Assembly (NCBI RefSeq): GCF_900119915.1
Contig: NZ_LT635455.1
Coordinates: 434,001 to 498,000, forward strand
Reading direction: 5' to 3'
Source of the DNA: Olsenella timonensis
GTDB taxonomy: Bacteria; Actinomycetota; Coriobacteriia; Coriobacteriales; Atopobiaceae
Length of the DNA: 64,000 nt
Shown: positions 32,171-41,183 of the stretch, piece after piece
Numbering within the stretch: position 1 is the first letter of the stretch
Layout: each line of letters opens with the position of its first letter
Notes under the pieces: generated by a model
Seen by the model: only the letters and a program-made list of their open reading frames with translations
What the model was told of the DNA's origin: nothing
Databases searched by the model: none
Made by a program: the position numbers and the translations under genes

Positions 32171-33571
32171 ATGACGTATGCCACCGCTCCGGTTTCGCAC
32201 CGCAAGCTCGCCCCGCTCGTTCTTCTCGCCATAGTGACCGTTCTTGCCCTTGGGAGTTGCGGCAACCTGGGGGAGTTCGACGAGGAGGATGTCGCCAGGC
32301 AGGCGGAGCAGTATTACGCCGAGAAGTACGGTGACAACGCCCGCGTGGTCGACGTCTGGGAGGACCGGTCGTACGCCCTGTTTGGCTACCAGTCGTCCGG
32401 TCGGGCGTTCTGCACCATGAGCGACGGTCAGACGGTGCTCGTGGACTTTGAGGACGGCGTCGTTGGCGACAACCGGCAGCAGGACGAGGTCACGGCAGCC
32501 TACGAGCAGCGCTTCCGCGAGGAGCTCGAGGGTTGCTGCGAGCGCCTGGGGGACGCGGGCTGCGACGTTGCATCCGTGACTGTGAACGGCGTCCCGCTTG
32601 AGGAGGACGGCTTCTTTGCGGGGTGCATCTCGACGTACTACTGGCCGGAGGATCCAGCTGGCGAGAAGAACGGCGAGGCCGAGACGACCGTGGAGCAGAG
32701 CGCCTCGTTCTTCTACGCGCGCTACACGGGCGACGAAAGCTTCTTCGAGCAGGAGGCCTCGCGCGTCAGCCTGGGCGTGCCGTACGTTGAGATTGAGCTC
32801 TCCGGTGCGGACGCGGACTACGCGTACGGCTTCCCGACGGACGTTCCCGAGACGCCCGCGTGGGTGGCGCCCATCGACGAGACGTGTCGCGCGCTGCTTC
32901 CCCTGACGGACGGGGACGCGGAGACGCGGGTGGTCGTCTACCAGGCTGGGTGTTGCAATGAGGCTTTCGAAGACGCCGACTCCGCCGTCCCCAGCGACGC
33001 GGAAAACGGCAAGCTTGGCGAGCTCAGCCCCTTTGACGACAACGACACGGGCGCCGGCGACATTGGCAGCTGGCTCATCGTGGAGTGGGTCCCCGTGGGC
33101 AAGGGCGTCTACGTCACCTCAGACGAATGCGGCGCGCGTCTACGCGCGGGCGACGTGACGCTGGAGACCGTGGAGAGTCCCGTCTCGCTGGAGGAGCTTC
33201 AGGAGAGTGGGAGCCTCGAGCGCTTTGACGAGCGCGAGTTTGCACCGGCGGCCTTTGAGGCCTATAGCCTGGCGGTGGCCCCGGACCTCTTTGCGCGTTT
33301 GCCGGAAAGCATGCGGGACAAAGGTTGGTTTAACATCAGGTTGGCGTATGACAACCAGGACCCGCAGACGGGCCTTGCGGAGCTGGGCGTCACGCCGGGC
33401 GGCCTTGCGCCCACGCTCTATCGGGTCGAGAAGAACCCCGCCGCCGAGGACGTCGACAGCGCTCCTCCCTACGAGGTGATTGCGATGCGGACGGAGACGC
33501 TGGCGAACGGCTTCCAGTACAGCGAGCCCGAGCTGTTTGCGGACGAGCCCCTGCTCTTCGTGCGGATGTAG
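32171..33571 (+). CDS. Lipoprotein of unknown function
   Basis: Protein of 466 residues anchored outside the cell membrane. Residues 1-30 are a lipoprotein signal: basic start (SHRKLAP), hydrophobic core (LVLLAIVTVLALG) and lipobox L-G-S-C at about residue 30. The mature part is very acidic (Glu/Asp rich) and has about 10 Cys, including paired C-C (EGCCER, AGCCNE), which suggests disulfides. No family was recognised. The ATG at 32171 follows CGGGAGG. A gap of 63 bases separates it from the symporter; a shared transcript is possible. Confidence 0.8.
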   Translation: MTYATAPVSHRKLAPLVLLAIVTVLALGSCGNLGEFDEEDVARQAEQYYAEKYGDNARVVDVWEDRSYALFGYQSSGRAFCTMSDGQTVLVDFEDGVVGDNRQQDEVTAAYEQRFREELEGCCERLGDAGCDVASVTVNGVPLEEDGFFAGCISTYYWPEDPAGEKNGEAETTVEQSASFFYARYTGDESFFEQEASRVSLGVPYVEIELSGADADYAYGFPTDVPETPAWVAPIDETCRALLPLTDGDAETRVVVYQAGCCNEAFEDADSAVPSDAENGKLGELSPFDDNDTGAGDIGSWLIVEWVPVGKGVYVTSDECGARLRAGDVTLETVESPVSLEELQESGSLERFDEREFAPAAFEAYSLAVAPDLFARLPESMRDKGWFNIRLAYDNQDPQTGLAELGVTPGGLAPTLYRVEKNPAAEDVDSAPPYEVIAMRTETLANGFQYSEPELFADEPLLFVRM

Positions 33572-33666
33572 GTGGTGTATCTGGGCGAGGCGCTCTCCGC
33601 TGGCAACTGTACTGGCGGGACTCACGGATGACTAAACATATGGGATTCGGACGCAATATCCTTGGG

Positions 33667-33697
33667 TATACAATGTACGACAAAGTAGGACGTTGTA
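33667..33697 (+). promoter_or_regulatory. relB-yafQ promoter with overlapping operator
   Basis: A strong -10-like TATACAAT (33667-33674) overlaps an imperfect 29-base inverted repeat: TACAATGTAC (33669-33678) and GGACGTTGTA (33688-33697). The repeat ends 13 bases ahead of the antitoxin start. This is the usual arrangement for autorepression by an antitoxin or antitoxin-toxin complex. No clear -35 was seen. Confidence 0.6.
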
Positions 33698-33710
33698 GTA
33701 AGGAGTAACC

Positions 33711-33995
33711 ATGGCCACCGCAGCTGCGACCGAGTCCATCTCCGCAAAGCTTCGCAAGGACGAGAAGGACCGCTTCTCCATGATCTGCGATGAGATCGGC
33801 ACCTCTCCAAGTAACGCAATCCGCATGTTCGTGTCTGCGTTCAACCGTCGCGGGGGCTTCCCGTTTGATCCGTCCAATCCCTACGGGTTTAGCCAGGAGA
33901 CGCTTGCAGCAATGGATGATGCAGTGACTGGCAGGAACCTCTCTGGCCCTTATCACACCGTCAAGGAGGCAATGGCAGCGCTCGACGAGGAGTAG
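33711..33995 (+). CDS. RelB/DinJ family antitoxin
   Basis: Antitoxin of 94 residues that should bind YafQ and the promoter. The N-terminal ribbon-helix-helix (about 1-45) reads ESISAKLRKDEKDRFSMICDEIG followed by SPSNAIRMFVSAFNRRGGFPF, the DinJ pattern with the closing P-F. The rest is the flexible toxin-binding tail. Start ATG follows AAGGAG. Three bases separate its stop from the toxin gene. Confidence 0.92.
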   Translation: MATAAATESISAKLRKDEKDRFSMICDEIGTSPSNAIRMFVSAFNRRGGFPFDPSNPYGFSQETLAAMDDAVTGRNLSGPYHTVKEAMAALDEE

Positions 33996-33998
33996 GCC

Positions 33999-34316
33999 AT
34001 GCTGGAGCTGAGGTTCACCGCCAAGTTCAAGAAGGACTACAAGCGCGTGAAGCGGCAAGGCAAAGACCTCGCGAAGCTCGAGCGGACCCTTGAGGCGCTT
34101 ATGCGCGGGGAAGCTCTTCCAGATGCGATGCGCGACCATTCGCTCGGTGGAACATACCGCGGTCACCGCGAGTGTTACATCAAGCCTGGCTGGCTGCTCA
34201 TCTATCGTGTTGACGAGGAGGGGTTCGTTCTTGTTGCTACGAGGGTGGGAAGTCATAGCGAGTTGTTGGGGGCAGCTCTTTTGTCGAACATGAATCTGAG
34301 AGGATATGCATGTTGA
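33999..34316 (+). CDS. YafQ/RelE family mRNA interferase toxin
   Basis: Toxin of 105 residues that cuts mRNA on the ribosome. Family blocks are visible: RFTAKFKKDYKRVKRQGKDL, RDHSLGGTYRGHRECYIKPGW (the H-x-L-x-G and R-E-C-H/Y-I-x-x-x-W core) and LIYRVDEEGFVLVATRVGSHSELLG. YafQ proteins normally end soon after S-H-S-[ED]-L-F; here about 15 further residues (up to RGYAC) run on, and the stop overlaps the start of the STAND ATPase gene by 7 bases. The tail may be without function, or may keep the next gene coupled. Confidence 0.9.
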   Translation: MLELRFTAKFKKDYKRVKRQGKDLAKLERTLEALMRGEALPDAMRDHSLGGTYRGHRECYIKPGWLLIYRVDEEGFVLVATRVGSHSELLGAALLSNMNLRGYAC

Positions 34317-37300
34317 GACAGCACGCAATTGAGAACGAGCTGAAGCAGCTCGAAGGTGGAGCGTTTCAAAAACTTGCTGAGGCATATGTTTACCGCAAGC
34401 TTCACCTTCAGTCCTTGACCACTCTTGGATCGCAGCCTGGAACAAATAAAGTGACAGAGGGCATTCCCGATGCACACAGTCTTACAGACTGCGATGCGAT
34501 TCTCATTGCATTTACTACTGCTCAGCACGGGTATTTCAGAAAACTCGAGAAAGACATTAAAGACTGTCTTTCGTCTCAAGTTCCTAATGGCTACACCAAG
34601 AGAATCATTTGCTGTCATCTTGCGTGGAGGCTATCTCCAGAACAGGAAGGCAAACTTCGTGCGCCTGATTCTCGAATCGAATTGATTGGCCCAAAGACAA
34701 TCGCATCGGATTTGGCGAACAAGTATCACGATCTTGCCGCGGAATTTCTGCATGTCCGTATGGGAGTCGACGCAATTATTACTCCTGATGAATGGATAAG
34801 GCGAGAAGAGAGGAAAGGCTATGCGACCCCACAATCGGGAGAGTTGCGTCACAGAGCCAAAGAACTGGAAGAACTCAGAGATGCTCTTGAACGAGTCCAA
34901 ATTGTTGTAATTCACGGTCCTTCTGGATGTGGCAAAACGAGGTTAGCTCTTGAGCTTGTTAACCGCTATGCGCAAGACAAACGAGTTGCATCATATGTTT
35001 TATCGAAAGTGAGAGGGGCTGGTGTTGCGGAGGATGTAAACGAGTTCCTTTCAGAGGGTGATGCCGTTCTCTTGGTTGATGATGCGCAGCAATCGGACGG
35101 ACTCGACGAGCTTCTTGAGGTAGTTTTGAAGAACGAAGGTCTTCGAGTTGTTCTTACTGTGCGGGACTACGCACATAAGTCATTGCTGACCGCCCTACGT
35201 CGTTCAGTAAAAATCGAAGAATACTCTCTACAACCGCTGGATAATCAGGCTGTAGAAGAGTTGGTGAGAGACAATTTCGGAATTATCAACCACCACCTCC
35301 TTGAAAAGATTGGGAAGGTTGCTCGCGGAAACTTAAGGCTTGCGATAATGGCGGCATTGTGCGCGGAAAGGGATGGTTATTCTGGCATTGAGAGCGCTCA
35401 TGCTGTAATGGACCTCTTCTACAAGGGCCTTATTGATGAGCTCGGGCAAGACGACTTGATTTTGCTGTCATATCTGAGCGTATATGCTCCGTGTGACTTC
35501 AAAGAGGGGGATCCAGCTTATGAGGCCCTGGTGGCAGAGGGGATGTTGCCGTCGGAGATGGAACGTAGGGCGAGGAAGCTCCATGACCGTAATATTCTCG
35601 ATGTATTAGAGAGTCCTGAAAGAGTTGTTGCGGTTAAGTTCGAGCAGCTGAATCTCCAAGACTACTGCACCTATAAGGCCATTTTTGAAGAGCACGTCGT
35701 TGACTTGTATGAGTTTGTTTCAATGTTTGTCCTTCGTGATAGGCGGAGGGTCGTCAGGGTTCTTAATGTGCTCATCTCCATATTCGGCGACGACAAGACC
35801 ATTTCAAAAATCAAATTTGACTGCAAAAGAGTTTGGATGAACTCTGGCTCTTATCGTATTGCAGAGCGTCGTGAAATCATGGATGTGCTCCATCCCCTCA
35901 TACCGGATGACGCTTACTGTTTCGCGTGCAATGAGATTAGCGGGATGCCGTCTTCAAGCGTTCCGATATCAGAGCAAGGGGATTATGGAAGACAGGCGAC
36001 CGGTGAGATTCCAGTTAGCCTTGCCATTCTCTGTGAGCTGATGGACTCAAAGCACTATCCCGATGCGATCTCTGTCCTACTTGATGGCATACAGAAAGGA
36101 TGCTTCAAAATAGGGGACTACAAGTCTGTCATTGAGGAATCTCTGGTAATAACTATGCACTCTGTAGAGACTGGGTTTCTGCGCGAGCGTAGGTTCCTTG
36201 ATGAGCTGAGACAGAGGATGAACAAAGAGTCTGACTCTCGAAACTTGCAGTTTTTTGGCCTAAAGCTTTGCGAACAATACCTGGCCTTTTCTCACGTATC
36301 GACCGAAGCTGAGGAAGGGGGAGCGATTCGTTCTCTCACCATCAAAATGCCGGAAACGGAAGACGCTCTTGAGCTTAGAAGCAGCGCAATAGCATTCCTC
36401 TGCAGCTTGCTAGAGCTGTCAAACTATCAATCCGATGCGGCTCGGGTTCTTTGCCCGCATGTCGGGATAGTCGAAAAAGAACCGGTCAAGGAGGATGTTC
36501 GTTTCTTTCTAGAGAGTGGTATTCGGTCGTTTGTATCGCATATTCCGGCAGGATTTGTGCCTACTTCTAGGGAGGAGCTGGAGCTCGTTTACCATTGCTC
36601 TCTTGCTTGCGAGGCGCTTTCGCTGCAAGAGCAAGAGACGATGTCGAGCCTTCTGCCCTTGGCGTATTCCGACCGCGAGAAGTTGATGGAAAGCTTTAAT
36701 CCAGATGAGGGGGAAATACTCTCTGCGGTCGAAGGCTGGAGCTCCCAGAGATATGAGGATGTACTCAAGATTAACCAAGAGATGTGGGGGAAAGGAGAGC
36801 TAGACCCATACAGTGCTGGCTCTCTTGTTGACAGGGTTTTTATTGCTCTGCTTTCAGAGGATAGGCCTGACATTAGCCTCGACGGTTTTTTCGATTATTA
36901 CTGCAATCTCCATGATGCTGACCAGCAGATATCTCTTGGCTCTAGGATTATTGAGAGGCTCGGTCAGAGAATCGGATGGCGTCTACTTCTCGATACGGCG
37001 ATTTCTCATGGGCTTGCGACTCTAGCCGTCGCTGGAATTGAGATGGTGCCGGCTGATATCGCGTCAAATAACGACATGGATTTCCTTCTTTCCGTGGCGG
37101 AATCGGGGCAGGTTTTGATGCGTATCGATGAAGTTATGGGCATCGAATCGAAGACTTCCGGCTTTGCAAGCAGATACTGTAGGACAGTCAAGCCATCTTT
37201 ACTCAAGAAACCCGGGCACGCACATCTATTCTTTTTGCCTCTCTCAAATTCAAGAGAGCCGATGGCCGATCTTGACGTGTGCTTCGGGGCTGACTTGAAC

Positions 37301-37978
37301 GATTTGCTTGAGATATACGCAGACAATATCCATGATCGTCATTTCGACTACACAGGCTTAGTGTTTAGATACCTCGATGAGCGAGGTGCGGACCCAATTG
37401 AGAGGCTATTTCAGTTGCTGGTGGCCGCTGATAATTATGCCTCGCGCCGAGCTATTATTTGTCGACTGGGGCAGGCATCAAGACTGAGTAATCCTATGAA
37501 AAGGATGCAAGAGGTTGTTCGCCATCTTGCAGATGTTGTTAAATACCCAATGATAGATGTCTACGCTTTGCTTGTTCATAATGAATATCTTGCCGCTGGA
37601 TTTGATGTTCCAACTTTAATATTTGAAGATCTGATGCTCAGGTTGGAAAAGGGCGACATTCCAAATTACTACAGTATGGTTCTTTCAGACATTCCGTTCA
37701 AGAATCGGGTGGAACCATATGTTGCGCTGCTGAGCAGCGATTTAGCTGGCAAACTATTTGACGTCCTTCCATTTGGTTCGTCCTCTTATGCTGGTTCGAT
37801 TGAGCAAGGATTTGCGCCAGCTATTCGTAGGGAGATTGAGATTATTGAAACGATTTCTAATATGCTTCCACATGATGGTCGCTTCAAGTATCACAGGGAA
37901 GTATTGAGCGATATTATCCGCAGAAAAGAGCGGGAAATCGATGAAGAGAGGTGGCGGAGCTTCCACGAGACGCTTTAA
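34310..37978 (+). CDS. STAND-type NTPase with N-terminal nuclease-like domain (Avs-like)
   Basis: Protein of 1222 residues, probably an intracellular phage sensor-effector. Residues 1-150 look like a degenerate PD-(D/E)XK fold: GAFQKLAEAYVYRKL, KVTEGIPDAHSLTDCDAIL and AFTTAQHGYFRKLEKDI. In related proteins the strand before T-T usually has a Glu; here it is Ala, so nuclease activity is doubtful. The NTPase core has Walker A GPSGCGKTRL near 203-212, Walker B VLLVDDAQ near 253 and VVLTVRDYAH near 283 (sensor). The rest, about 750 residues, is helical-repeat-like and likely the ligand-binding part. It carries AT-rich codons unlike the transporters upstream. The ribosome site is AGAGGAT within the toxin gene. 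Confidence 0.8.
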   Translation: MLRQHAIENELKQLEGGAFQKLAEAYVYRKLHLQSLTTLGSQPGTNKVTEGIPDAHSLTDCDAILIAFTTAQHGYFRKLEKDIKDCLSSQVPNGYTKRIICCHLAWRLSPEQEGKLRAPDSRIELIGPKTIASDLANKYHDLAAEFLHVRMGVDAIITPDEWIRREERKGYATPQSGELRHRAKELEELRDALERVQIVVIHGPSGCGKTRLALELVNRYAQDKRVASYVLSKVRGAGVAEDVNEFLSEGDAVLLVDDAQQSDGLDELLEVVLKNEGLRVVLTVRDYAHKSLLTALRRSVKIEEYSLQPLDNQAVEELVRDNFGIINHHLLEKIGKVARGNLRLAIMAALCAERDGYSGIESAHAVMDLFYKGLIDELGQDDLILLSYLSVYAPCDFKEGDPAYEALVAEGMLPSEMERRARKLHDRNILDVLESPERVVAVKFEQLNLQDYCTYKAIFEEHVVDLYEFVSMFVLRDRRRVVRVLNVLISIFGDDKTISKIKFDCKRVWMNSGSYRIAERREIMDVLHPLIPDDAYCFACNEISGMPSSSVPISEQGDYGRQATGEIPVSLAILCELMDSKHYPDAISVLLDGIQKGCFKIGDYKSVIEESLVITMHSVETGFLRERRFLDELRQRMNKESDSRNLQFFGLKLCEQYLAFSHVSTEAEEGGAIRSLTIKMPETEDALELRSSAIAFLCSLLELSNYQSDAARVLCPHVGIVEKEPVKEDVRFFLESGIRSFVSHIPAGFVPTSREELELVYHCSLACEALSLQEQETMSSLLPLAYSDREKLMESFNPDEGEILSAVEGWSSQRYEDVLKINQEMWGKGELDPYSAGSLVDRVFIALLSEDRPDISLDGFFDYYCNLHDADQQISLGSRIIERLGQRIGWRLLLDTAISHGLATLAVAGIEMVPADIASNNDMDFLLSVAESGQVLMRIDEVMGIESKTSGFASRYCRTVKPSLLKKPGHAHLFFLPLSNSREPMADLDVCFGADLNDLLEIYADNIHDRHFDYTGLVFRYLDERGADPIERLFQLLVAADNYASRRAIICRLGQASRLSNPMKRMQEVVRHLADVVKYPMIDVYALLVHNEYLAAGFDVPTLIFEDLMLRLEKGDIPNYYSMVLSDIPFKNRVEPYVALLSSDLAGKLFDVLPFGSSSYAGSIEQGFAPAIRREIEIIETISNMLPHDGRFKYHREVLSDIIRRKEREIDEERWRSFHETL

Positions 37979-38047
37979 TCAAGTGTGTCCTAGAGAGATG
38001 AGCATGGTTGAGCGTTATATCTCCGTCCGAATGTCGGCCGTGCACTC

Positions 38048-38836
38048 TCACGCGCACCGCTCGAAGACGCGGTCGTTGTGGTAGTGGATGAAGTCGAGGC
38101 TCGGCCAAGTTGACTCGTTGCTGTCCGGCAGGGCGATCTTCCTCCCGTCGAAGGCGTAGAGCCACTGGTCGTTCGTGGGCGTGTGCGGCACGCGCGAGGA
38201 GATCACGACGCGGTAGCGGTCGTCGAGCGTGATGAGGCCGCGGTCGAAGGCGCGGTCGTGCAGGGCGTTCAGCAAAAGGCCGTTCGAAGACATGAGACGC
38301 TCGCTCGGCGTGGCCGCCGCCCACGGCTTGATGTGGCTCGCCGTGAGCAGGGCGGGAATGTCGATGCCCGTGAGACAGCAGGTGCCGCCGTAGTTGGCAA
38401 GAAGCACGCTGCGGAAGTAGCCCTGGTTGACGCGCGTGCGAACCTGCTCAACACGTTCCAGCCCGAGCTGCCGAGGCCGACTGGGGCGAGAAGAACCCGA
38501 GGCCTCGATCTCTCCGTCGTAGGAGATTCGAATCCCGATCTGCTCGAGCTCCCACATCGCTTCGGACATGGTTGCGTCCGGATCGGCGAGGTACTCACTT
38601 ATGACTTGTCGGTCCATTCCTGCGGCATTGATGAAGCCGAGGCCAGTCCGGTTTGGGTCGCACGCCTTGAGGTTTGCAATCTTGAAGCAGACAGCAGACT
38701 CCGTGCGCCCGATCTCTCCGGCAAGAAGCCGGATCTCGGTATCGCTGTCGTCCCAGTTCTTCCGGGGAAGGGGAGGGCACAGGTAGAAGGCGAGCGCCAT
38801 GAGGGTCTCTTGACGTGACCAGTTCCTGCGGGACAT
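38048..38836 (-). CDS. HNH endonuclease domain protein
   Basis: Nuclease-like protein of 262 residues. The N-terminal half is a small helical domain (RRNWSRQETLMALAFYLC... DPNRTGLGF). The C-terminal HNH fold is clear: GGTCCLTGIDIPALLTASHIKPW (His of H-x-I-x-P), NGLLLNALHDRAFDRGLIT (Asn and second His). This is the HNH type seen with McrA-like and orphan restriction enzymes. The start codon taken is the ATG at 38834-38836, with the ribosome site AGGAGGAGCG just ahead; an ATG 18 bases upstream lacks one. It lies 95 bases downstream of the 38932 gene on the same strand, perhaps in one transcript. Confidence 0.87.
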   Translation of the reverse strand: MSRRNWSRQETLMALAFYLCPPLPRKNWDDSDTEIRLLAGEIGRTESAVCFKIANLKACDPNRTGLGFINAAGMDRQVISEYLADPDATMSEAMWELEQIGIRISYDGEIEASGSSRPSRPRQLGLERVEQVRTRVNQGYFRSVLLANYGGTCCLTGIDIPALLTASHIKPWAAATPSERLMSSNGLLLNALHDRAFDRGLITLDDRYRVVISSRVPHTPTNDQWLYAFDGRKIALPDSNESTWPSLDFIHYHNDRVFERCA

Positions 38837-38931
38837 CGCTCCTCCTACCTTCATCTGGGCTCAGAATGCCAGGAAGACTCGATTGCTCATCGAAGCCTTC
38901 TGTTCTGCGGGGCCGCTTGAAGCGTAGCCCT

Positions 38932-40107
38932 CTATTCGTTTGGAAGAAGATAGAGCGCCTCCGAGTCGGCGGCAATTGCCAAAGGCTTCTCGCGTAAAGA
39001 GGCGAGGGACTCGACTCCTTGCTGTAGAGGGAGTACCTCAGGAGAGCTCATGCTGCGCAGTTGAGCCATGAGGGAATCGGTGATTCCCTCATTGAATTTG
39101 CCGATCTCTTCCCCAGCGCCCTTGAGTGCTTCGTCAACAGGGGTTGCCTCTCCGAGAGGTGTCTGCGAAAGAAATCCGCCGAGCGCTTTACCAGCATCAG
39201 CAATACCGCCCAGTACAGCAGAGTCAAGCGAGTTGCGGGCGCCCTCTTCAACGGCGTTATAGCACTCGGTATAGAGCTCGCGATACGCGAGGCCATGGGC
39301 GGAGATGCGCTCGGACACAGAGTGCAGGTAGGCAGCGTCGTTGTTTCTGCTTAGAAGAGGCTCGAGGAACGATGAGAGGGCGTGGGTGTAGACTGCGAGA
39401 CGGTATTCAGCAAGATGGTCAACAAGCTCGGAGAGACGAGCCTCTACGGATGCCCTTATCTCGATGGGACCTCCGTTGAGCTTTCCTCTGATCTGAGCTC
39501 GTTGAAGCGTTGCGATGGCATCAGCCTGCTTTCTGATTTCGAGCACCTGTGCATGCGAGCTCTGCATGAAGGTGTCGTTCGACCAGTTGAAGCGATAGTC
39601 CCGAGCAATGTCGGCAAGGGCCTGGAGAGCTCCGCGAAGTTCGGCTTTGTCTCGCTGCCGTAGGTACTCGAACATCTCTTCCTGCGTGTGCTGAATCGAG
39701 TCGAGCTTCTGCGACACGACCATGAGAGTGGCAGCCATCATGAGCGTTACGGGGTCAACGACGACGGCGGTAGCCTGCGCAGCCTCGGCAACATGGAGGC
39801 GCGCCTGACCAAAGCCTTTTATTGGATCTCGGAAAGAGCCGAGAAGCCCGGACCCATCATTGAATGCTTGTAATACAGCAGGAGGAATCGGATTGCCGGC
39901 GACGTCAGTGACTGTGAAAAGGACCGGTGCCGCAGCTGAAGCAACGGCGGGAGCGAGTGCGCTGGCCAGTGAGGGTAGCCCAAGTCCAAGAGCTGGCAAC
40001 TGGTCAAAGGGGATGCGAAGAGCATCATCAGTCTTAACCTCGATATCGGTCGGAACGAGGCCAAGGACAAGCTCGTCAGGCTTCTGGATGCTCTTCTTCT
40101 CACACAT
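38932..40107 (-). CDS. Unknown protein with hydrophobic centre and long helices
   Basis: Protein of 391 residues, no family recognised. Layout: a short polar start, an Ala/Pro/Leu-rich stretch (about 40-65), a hydrophobic segment near 112-130 (AVVVDPVTLMMAATLMVV) that could span or insert in a membrane, then long helices, QKLDSIQHTQEEMFEYLRQ and onward through 200-260 (coiled coil), and a Gly/Ala-rich part near 300-320 (GGIADAGKALGGFL). Helical pore-forming proteins look like this, but that is only a resemblance. The ATG at 40105-40107 follows GAGAGGTAAATC. It is divergent from the DUF4268 gene and lies upstream of the HNH gene, so a cell-killing role in phage defence is conceivable. Confidence 0.7.
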   Translation of the reverse strand: MCEKKSIQKPDELVLGLVPTDIEVKTDDALRIPFDQLPALGLGLPSLASALAPAVASAAAPVLFTVTDVAGNPIPPAVLQAFNDGSGLLGSFRDPIKGFGQARLHVAEAAQATAVVVDPVTLMMAATLMVVSQKLDSIQHTQEEMFEYLRQRDKAELRGALQALADIARDYRFNWSNDTFMQSSHAQVLEIRKQADAIATLQRAQIRGKLNGGPIEIRASVEARLSELVDHLAEYRLAVYTHALSSFLEPLLSRNNDAAYLHSVSERISAHGLAYRELYTECYNAVEEGARNSLDSAVLGGIADAGKALGGFLSQTPLGEATPVDEALKGAGEEIGKFNEGITDSLMAQLRSMSSPEVLPLQQGVESLASLREKPLAIAADSEALYLLPNE

Positions 40108-40220
40108 GATTTACCTCTCAACTCACTTGATGTTTACGGGATTTTGCTTGGGTCTCCACACGAACCGTTATGAGAGAATTATGTCAGCAATCTGAGCTCG
40201 CGATATTGAGGGGACAAAAG

Positions 40221-41183
40221 ATGTCTGCCAAGCTTCCGCTTAGTGAGATTGAGCAGGTACGACTTCGAGATATATGGCCTTACGAGGCGAACGACTTCAC
40301 TACGTGGCTTGCCGTTCCAAAAAACCTTTCCAAGCTCGGAAATGCGTGTGGTATAGAGTTGGAGCCCTACGAAACCGAGAGCGCGGTGGGCACCTTCTCG
40401 GTGGATATCTTTGCTCGAGAACTTGATACCGAGCGACCGGTTGTCATCGAGAATCAATTGGAGGACACCAATCACGACCATCTTGGCAAGCTCATAACGT
40501 ACGCGGCTGGCAAGGACGCTGGCATCATCATCTGGGTTGTTAAGAGGGCCCGCGGTCCGCATCGCAAGGCAATCGAGTGGCTAAACAATCACACAGATGG
40601 GGGCTGTGCGTTCTTCCTGGTTGAAGTCGAGGCCTGGCGAATCGACCAATCTAATCCAGCAGTTGTGTTCAAGGTCGTTGAGTCTCCAAATGATTGGGCG
40701 CGAGATGAGAAGGGCAAGACAGGCCTCACTCAAACTGAACGTGCGGCGTTCGAGTATTGGCAGACGTACTATGAGCTGGCCAGCTCAGATGCCTACGGTG
40801 ACTCCGACGAGCTGTTGCCAGATGCAAGCAAGAAGCTCTGGATTAAACTTAACGTCGGATCTGCGAAGTACTTCCTTGCCGTTCAGATTTACTCTCAATA
40901 TAAGAGGGTGAGCGTTGAGGTTCGTATGACGGACGACGCGTTCTCTTCCTTCATCAACGCGCACATTGACGAACTCATGTTGGCGTTGGGCCAAGACTAT
41001 GATGAATATGAGATGCGGAAAGAGAACAAGGGGATTGTCTTTCATAAGACCGACTGCGACGTGGTGAATGGGCCTCGCGAGAAGTGGCCAGAGTATATCG
41101 GCTGGCAGCGAGATAAGCTTGGCAAACTATATGCTGTGGTGAGCAAGCTTGAGGCTGAATTCGAACAGGGGAGCACGTCGTGA
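40221..41183 (+). CDS. PD-(D/E)XK-like protein with DUF4268 domain
   Basis: Protein of 320 residues. The N-terminal half carries a nuclease-like core: FSVDIFAREL (Asp near residue 62) and PVVIENQLEDTNHDHLGKL (E-N-Q near 76-78), then AGIIIWVVKRARGPHRKAIEWL. The E-x-Q form occurs in some active and some inactive PD-(D/E)XK folds. The C-terminal half (about 190-320) fits DUF4268: KLWIKLNVGSAKYFLAVQI and FHKTDCDVVNGPREKWPEYIGW. Start ATG 40221 follows GAGGGGAC; the longer frame has no ribosome site. It overlaps the GIY-YIG gene (GTGA). Its place at the head of the type I R-M run suggests a restriction accessory. Confidence 0.78.
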   Translation: MSAKLPLSEIEQVRLRDIWPYEANDFTTWLAVPKNLSKLGNACGIELEPYETESAVGTFSVDIFARELDTERPVVIENQLEDTNHDHLGKLITYAAGKDAGIIIWVVKRARGPHRKAIEWLNNHTDGGCAFFLVEVEAWRIDQSNPAVVFKVVESPNDWARDEKGKTGLTQTERAAFEYWQTYYELASSDAYGDSDELLPDASKKLWIKLNVGSAKYFLAVQIYSQYKRVSVEVRMTDDAFSSFINAHIDELMLALGQDYDEYEMRKENKGIVFHKTDCDVVNGPREKWPEYIGWQRDKLGKLYAVVSKLEAEFEQGSTS

